A DNA stretch of 64,000 nt from Methylobacterium sp. AMS5 (GTDB lineage: Bacteria > Pseudomonadota > Alphaproteobacteria > Rhizobiales > Beijerinckiaceae). The notes below the pieces were generated by a model, which did no database searches, had not been told where the DNA came from, and saw only the letters and a program-made list of their open reading frames with translations. The position numbers were made by a program, and so were the translations under genes. The stretch covers positions 3,849,501 through 3,913,500 of the forward strand of contig NZ_CP006992.1 in NCBI RefSeq assembly GCF_001542815.1, in the 5' to 3' direction. Of this stretch, positions 61,367 through 64,000 are shown piece by piece (the stretch's first letter is position 1; each line of letters opens with the position of its first letter).

Positions 61367-64000
61367 TCAGATGTCTAATCCGGAGCCCACTTTCGCACCC
61401 TGACGCCGCCTTGCCTGTTTGCGCCGCAGGCCCGCTTCTTCCGGCTCGACCATGAACTCGATCGATCGAGATATGTCTTCAACGGCCTGGCTGACCTCTC
61501 CGTTTCGAGGCTGCTTCGAGATCGCCGTGAGAATGGCGTGGGTCGTCCGGACCTGTGAATCCAGCCATTCGGTGAGTGAGTGCCCCCAACCGTCGAGGCG
61601 CTCCATGTCCCGCCGTCGGCCGAATTGCCGGGCGATAGGTCCCGGTCTCATCACGACATTGCGATCTGGGTCGGAAAGACCCCGCATTAGATCCATGATC
61701 TGGGCACGTTGCCGCTCGAGCAGTTCGCCGATCTCCTCCGCCCATTGCTCCAGACGCCGTAGAACCCGTCCTCGAGCGAAGCCTCCCAGTTCCAGTCCTT
61801 CGATAGCCTTGCGGGAAACCCCGCCTTCGTCCCGGCGGGACAGCGTATCCGCCATCACGGCCGTGTCGGCGAGTTGACGGGCAATCGGCTCTGCGATCGT
61901 CTCAGCCCAGTCCGTCAGCGCCGCAACCTCCCGGCCGCGCACGAAACCGCGCCTCAGGCTGACCCGCGTGAGGCCGCGCCGCGCGCACGCTTCAAGGGGT
62001 GCCAGCGCCAGAGGCAGCGTCCGCCGAGCGTCGGCGGCGACTTCTCGCGCCCGTGAGACCAGGGCCGTCGCCGTCACGACCGTAGGCTCTCGCGAGAGGT
62101 TGGCTGCCACACGGTCCCAGATCTCGTCGTCCGTCACGGGGCAACGGGCACCGATCGGGCGTCGGCCCGCGATCGCCACCCGCTCCGCAGTCTCACCGCA
62201 GATCAGGTAGCTCCGCGCCCGGTGCCGGCTGGCCGCGGTATAGCCGCGGAAGGCGTCGACGGGTGCCGAGCCGTTTGGCATCACGAAGAGGCTCTCTTCG
62301 CTCGTCACGCCTTGGATGCTGTCGATCGTCAGGACGTCGCCGTATCCCAGCCGGTAGCGAGGCTCGGCGGGATCGCCGTCGGGATGGAGCAGCGTCGTCC
62401 AGGCCACCAACCCCGATCGGCCGCCGATGTCGCGCAGGCGTATGCCCTCCGGCTCGATCGTCTCGACCTCCAGCACGCTGCCGTTGACCCCGATCTCGAC
62501 GGTCTGCCCGCTGGAACTCCGGGCCGGCGTGCGTGCGAACAGCCGAACCCGGTCGCCCACAGCCAGGGTGACCTCGAACTTGCGTCCGACGTTGTCGGTC
62601 GCCTGGACGCGATGATCTGGGCCGACGAGTTCGCCCGCCTTCCTCCTGCGGGCGCGGATCGCACCCGCCAGCATCAGCGCATCGGCGTTGGTCGGGGCGC
62701 TCACCGACAGGCTGTAGGTCGGATCGTCGACGTGCTCGGCCTGTCGCTCGGTCCACAGGTCGGCGACCACCTCCGCAACGGTGGCCGGCGAGCCGGGCAC
62801 GAGCCGCGCAGTTCCGTCGCGTCGCTTGCGCAACAACGCTTCTGCCGCCCGCCCCTGCCGGAACATGCCGGTCGTCTCACGCTCGTCCTGCTCTCTCTGA
62901 CGGACCGTCGTCAGGATCTCGGGGATCGCTTCCTGACCCAGCGCCTCCCGAAGCAACTCGATGACCGGGCCGGCCGCCACGGACGAGCACTGGCGCGGGT
63001 CCCCCACCGCCAGGATCCGGAACCTCCCGTTGGCGGTGCGTAACCGCATCAGCCGGAGCAGGTCGCGAGTGCCGACCTGCCCGAGCTCGTCGATGACGAC
63101 GACCGTGTCCGGCCCAAAAGCAATCTTGCCCCGCTCGCCATCCTGCAGGAGCTTGGCCAAGGCGAGACAGCGTCCCGTCGGGATGCCGGTTTCGGTCAAC
63201 GCGCGCGTCTGCTTCCATCCAAGCGACGTCCCGAACACATGGGCGCCTGCGGTGGTGTAGGCGTCGACCAGAGGCTGCAGCAAAGTCGTCTTGCCGCTGC
63301 CCGCAACGCCGATCACTGCGGTGAAGGCCGCACCGCTCCCAAGCCTGTCCATTGCCTCGCGCTGCGTGCGGCCATGCTCCGTCCCGGAAAAGTCCCGGCC
63401 CGACCGGGACACCGCTGTGGTGATCGCGTTCGCGCTGAGCGCCCCGCGCTGCTCCGCGGCCGCCTCGCGGACGAGATCGATCAACTCGCCTTCCCGCTCG
63501 ACGTGCAGTCCGGTGGTGTAGGACCGGGCCGCGCGCTGCCAGCCTGTCCCGTCTATGTCGGCGCCAGGAGCCCCGGGAAGGAGCGTGACGGTTCGGCCCT
63601 CCTGGCGGATGCCGCGGGTGTGGAGGAGCTCGAGGACCCCTTCGACCTCGTCCGCCCGCTCGATCCCGGCGGCGATCAACGAGCGGGCCGCAGCCAACCG
63701 CACCTGGCTCTCCGGCAGGACTGCCGTGTTCTCCAGCTTCGGCTCCAGCAAGTCGAGGGCGACCGCATAAGCTCGCTCCAAGCGATGCGCTCGGGTCGGT
63801 ATCGGCCGTGAAGGCTCGGTACCGAGCACGCTGAGATGTTCGTAACCCAGGCCGGCCGCTTCGGCCTGCCAGCTCGTACGGTCGCCGAGGTCGTCCCGCT
63901 TGGCCCCGCGCGGATCGCCCTGCACAGCTTGTTTCAGCAGCGCGATGCGAGAGCGCTCCTCGAGTTCATCCCAATCGAGCCCCAGCTTCCCAGCTTGAGC
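61367..64000 (-). CDS. MobF-type relaxase/helicase (TrwC/TraI family), 3' part
   Basis: The frame is open to the window edge, so the N-terminal part, including the HUH relaxase domain, lies beyond 64,000. About 877 residues are visible. A RecD/UvrD-like helicase (AAA_30) begins with QREAMDRLGSGAAFTAVIGV, the Walker A GVAGSGKTTLLQPL and Walker B VVVIDELGQVGTRDLLRL. Next come LAVGDPRQCSSVAAGPVIEL (motif III) and later TIDSIQGVTSEESLF and AASRHRARSYLI (motifs V and VI). The last ~200 residues are helical. In the family the relaxase nicks oriT and the helicase unwinds the transferred strand. It is transcribed toward the XseA-like genes. Confidence 0.9.
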   Translation of the reverse strand, partial: AQAGKLGLDWDELEERSRIALLKQAVQGDPRGAKRDDLGDRTSWQAEAAGLGYEHLSVLGTEPSRPIPTRAHRLERAYAVALDLLEPKLENTAVLPESQVRLAAARSLIAAGIERADEVEGVLELLHTRGIRQEGRTVTLLPGAPGADIDGTGWQRAARSYTTGLHVEREGELIDLVREAAAEQRGALSANAITTAVSRSGRDFSGTEHGRTQREAMDRLGSGAAFTAVIGVAGSGKTTLLQPLVDAYTTAGAHVFGTSLGWKQTRALTETGIPTGRCLALAKLLQDGERGKIAFGPDTVVVIDELGQVGTRDLLRLMRLRTANGRFRILAVGDPRQCSSVAAGPVIELLREALGQEAIPEILTTVRQREQDERETTGMFRQGRAAEALLRKRRDGTARLVPGSPATVAEVVADLWTERQAEHVDDPTYSLSVSAPTNADALMLAGAIRARRRKAGELVGPDHRVQATDNVGRKFEVTLAVGDRVRLFARTPARSSSGQTVEIGVNGSVLEVETIEPEGIRLRDIGGRSGLVAWTTLLHPDGDPAEPRYRLGYGDVLTIDSIQGVTSEESLFVMPNGSAPVDAFRGYTAASRHRARSYLICGETAERVAIAGRRPIGARCPVTDDEIWDRVAANLSREPTVVTATALVSRAREVAADARRTLPLALAPLEACARRGLTRVSLRRGFVRGREVAALTDWAETIAEPIARQLADTAVMADTLSRRDEGGVSRKAIEGLELGGFARGRVLRRLEQWAEEIGELLERQRAQIMDLMRGLSDPDRNVVMRPGPIARQFGRRRDMERLDGWGHSLTEWLDSQVRTTHAILTAISKQPRNGEVSQAVEDISRSIEFMVEPEEAGLRRKQARRRQGAKVGSGLDI

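Larger units (their letters stand above)
55768..64000. mobile_element. integrative (probably conjugative or mobilisable) element, left part
   Basis: From the tRNA-Ser end to the window edge the content changes to integrase, an AlpA-like regulator, an exonuclease VII-like cassette and a MobF relaxase/helicase, with looser gene packing. The core genome to the left ends cleanly at opgH and the tRNA. The relaxase implies conjugative transfer or mobilisation. The right end, relaxase N-terminus and any mating-pair genes are outside the window. Confidence 0.8.

Overview
The window is GC-rich and gene-dense. Its housekeeping genes look like those of a Hyphomicrobiales alphaproteobacterium, most like Methylobacterium/Methylorubrum: RNase E with a huge acidic insertion, lptF-lptG-lptD, pepA, OpgD/OpgH glucan synthesis, dimethyl-sulfone use, and a modC beside Mo-enzyme genes. 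The genus is inferred from gene content and style; no rRNA lies in the window.

Layout. 0-3.5 kb: the end of modC, a nucleotidyltransferase gene that carries a damaged copy of the pdxA start, then pdxA and rsmA. 3.6-6.9 kb: a lower-GC patch of small hypothetical genes and a GNAT acetyltransferase. 7-12.9 kb (minus strand): an alpha/beta hydrolase with a long basic N-terminus, a SulP transporter, an LrgA/LrgB pair, a TerB-like protein and a methyltransferase. 12.9-17.8 kb (minus): lptF-lptG-lptD, the LPS export machinery. 18.4-22.6 kb: pepA, a coupled membrane protein and a fatty-acyl-CoA ligase. 22.7-23.7 kb: an AT-rich gene for a nine-unit F-x3-W-Y repeat protein. 24.1-29 kb: an MscS channel, a DsbA-like protein, an HD-GYP protein and an aminotransferase. 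29.2-37.4 kb: RNase E (minus), an AmiC-type amidase and PBP1A. 37.6-41.9 kb: SfnG/SfnB sulfur genes and a DUF3024-containing pair. 42-48 kb: a three-subunit molybdenum aldehyde oxidoreductase (PaoABC-like) and an NCS2 purine permease. 48-55.5 kb: a luciferase-like oxidoreductase, small proteins, a DHH phosphoesterase and opgD-opgH.

At 55.7 kb a tRNA-Ser(UGA) gene marks the left border of an integrative element that runs off the right edge. It holds a P4-type integrase, a small helix-turn-helix regulator or excisionase and the helicase part of a MobF (TrwC/TraI-type) relaxase. Downstream of the relaxase is a three-gene minus-strand cassette related to exonuclease VII: an XseA-like protein without a coiled coil and with degraded catalytic motifs, a full-length XseA-like protein with a partly altered active site, and a 61-residue XseB-like helical protein. 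This mobile Exo VII-like trio is the most unusual system in the window.

Several dispersed palindromic repeats occur between genes, including a 79-bp element with two close copies and one diverged copy, as well as several strong hairpin terminators. No CRISPR array, rRNA or insertion sequence was seen.
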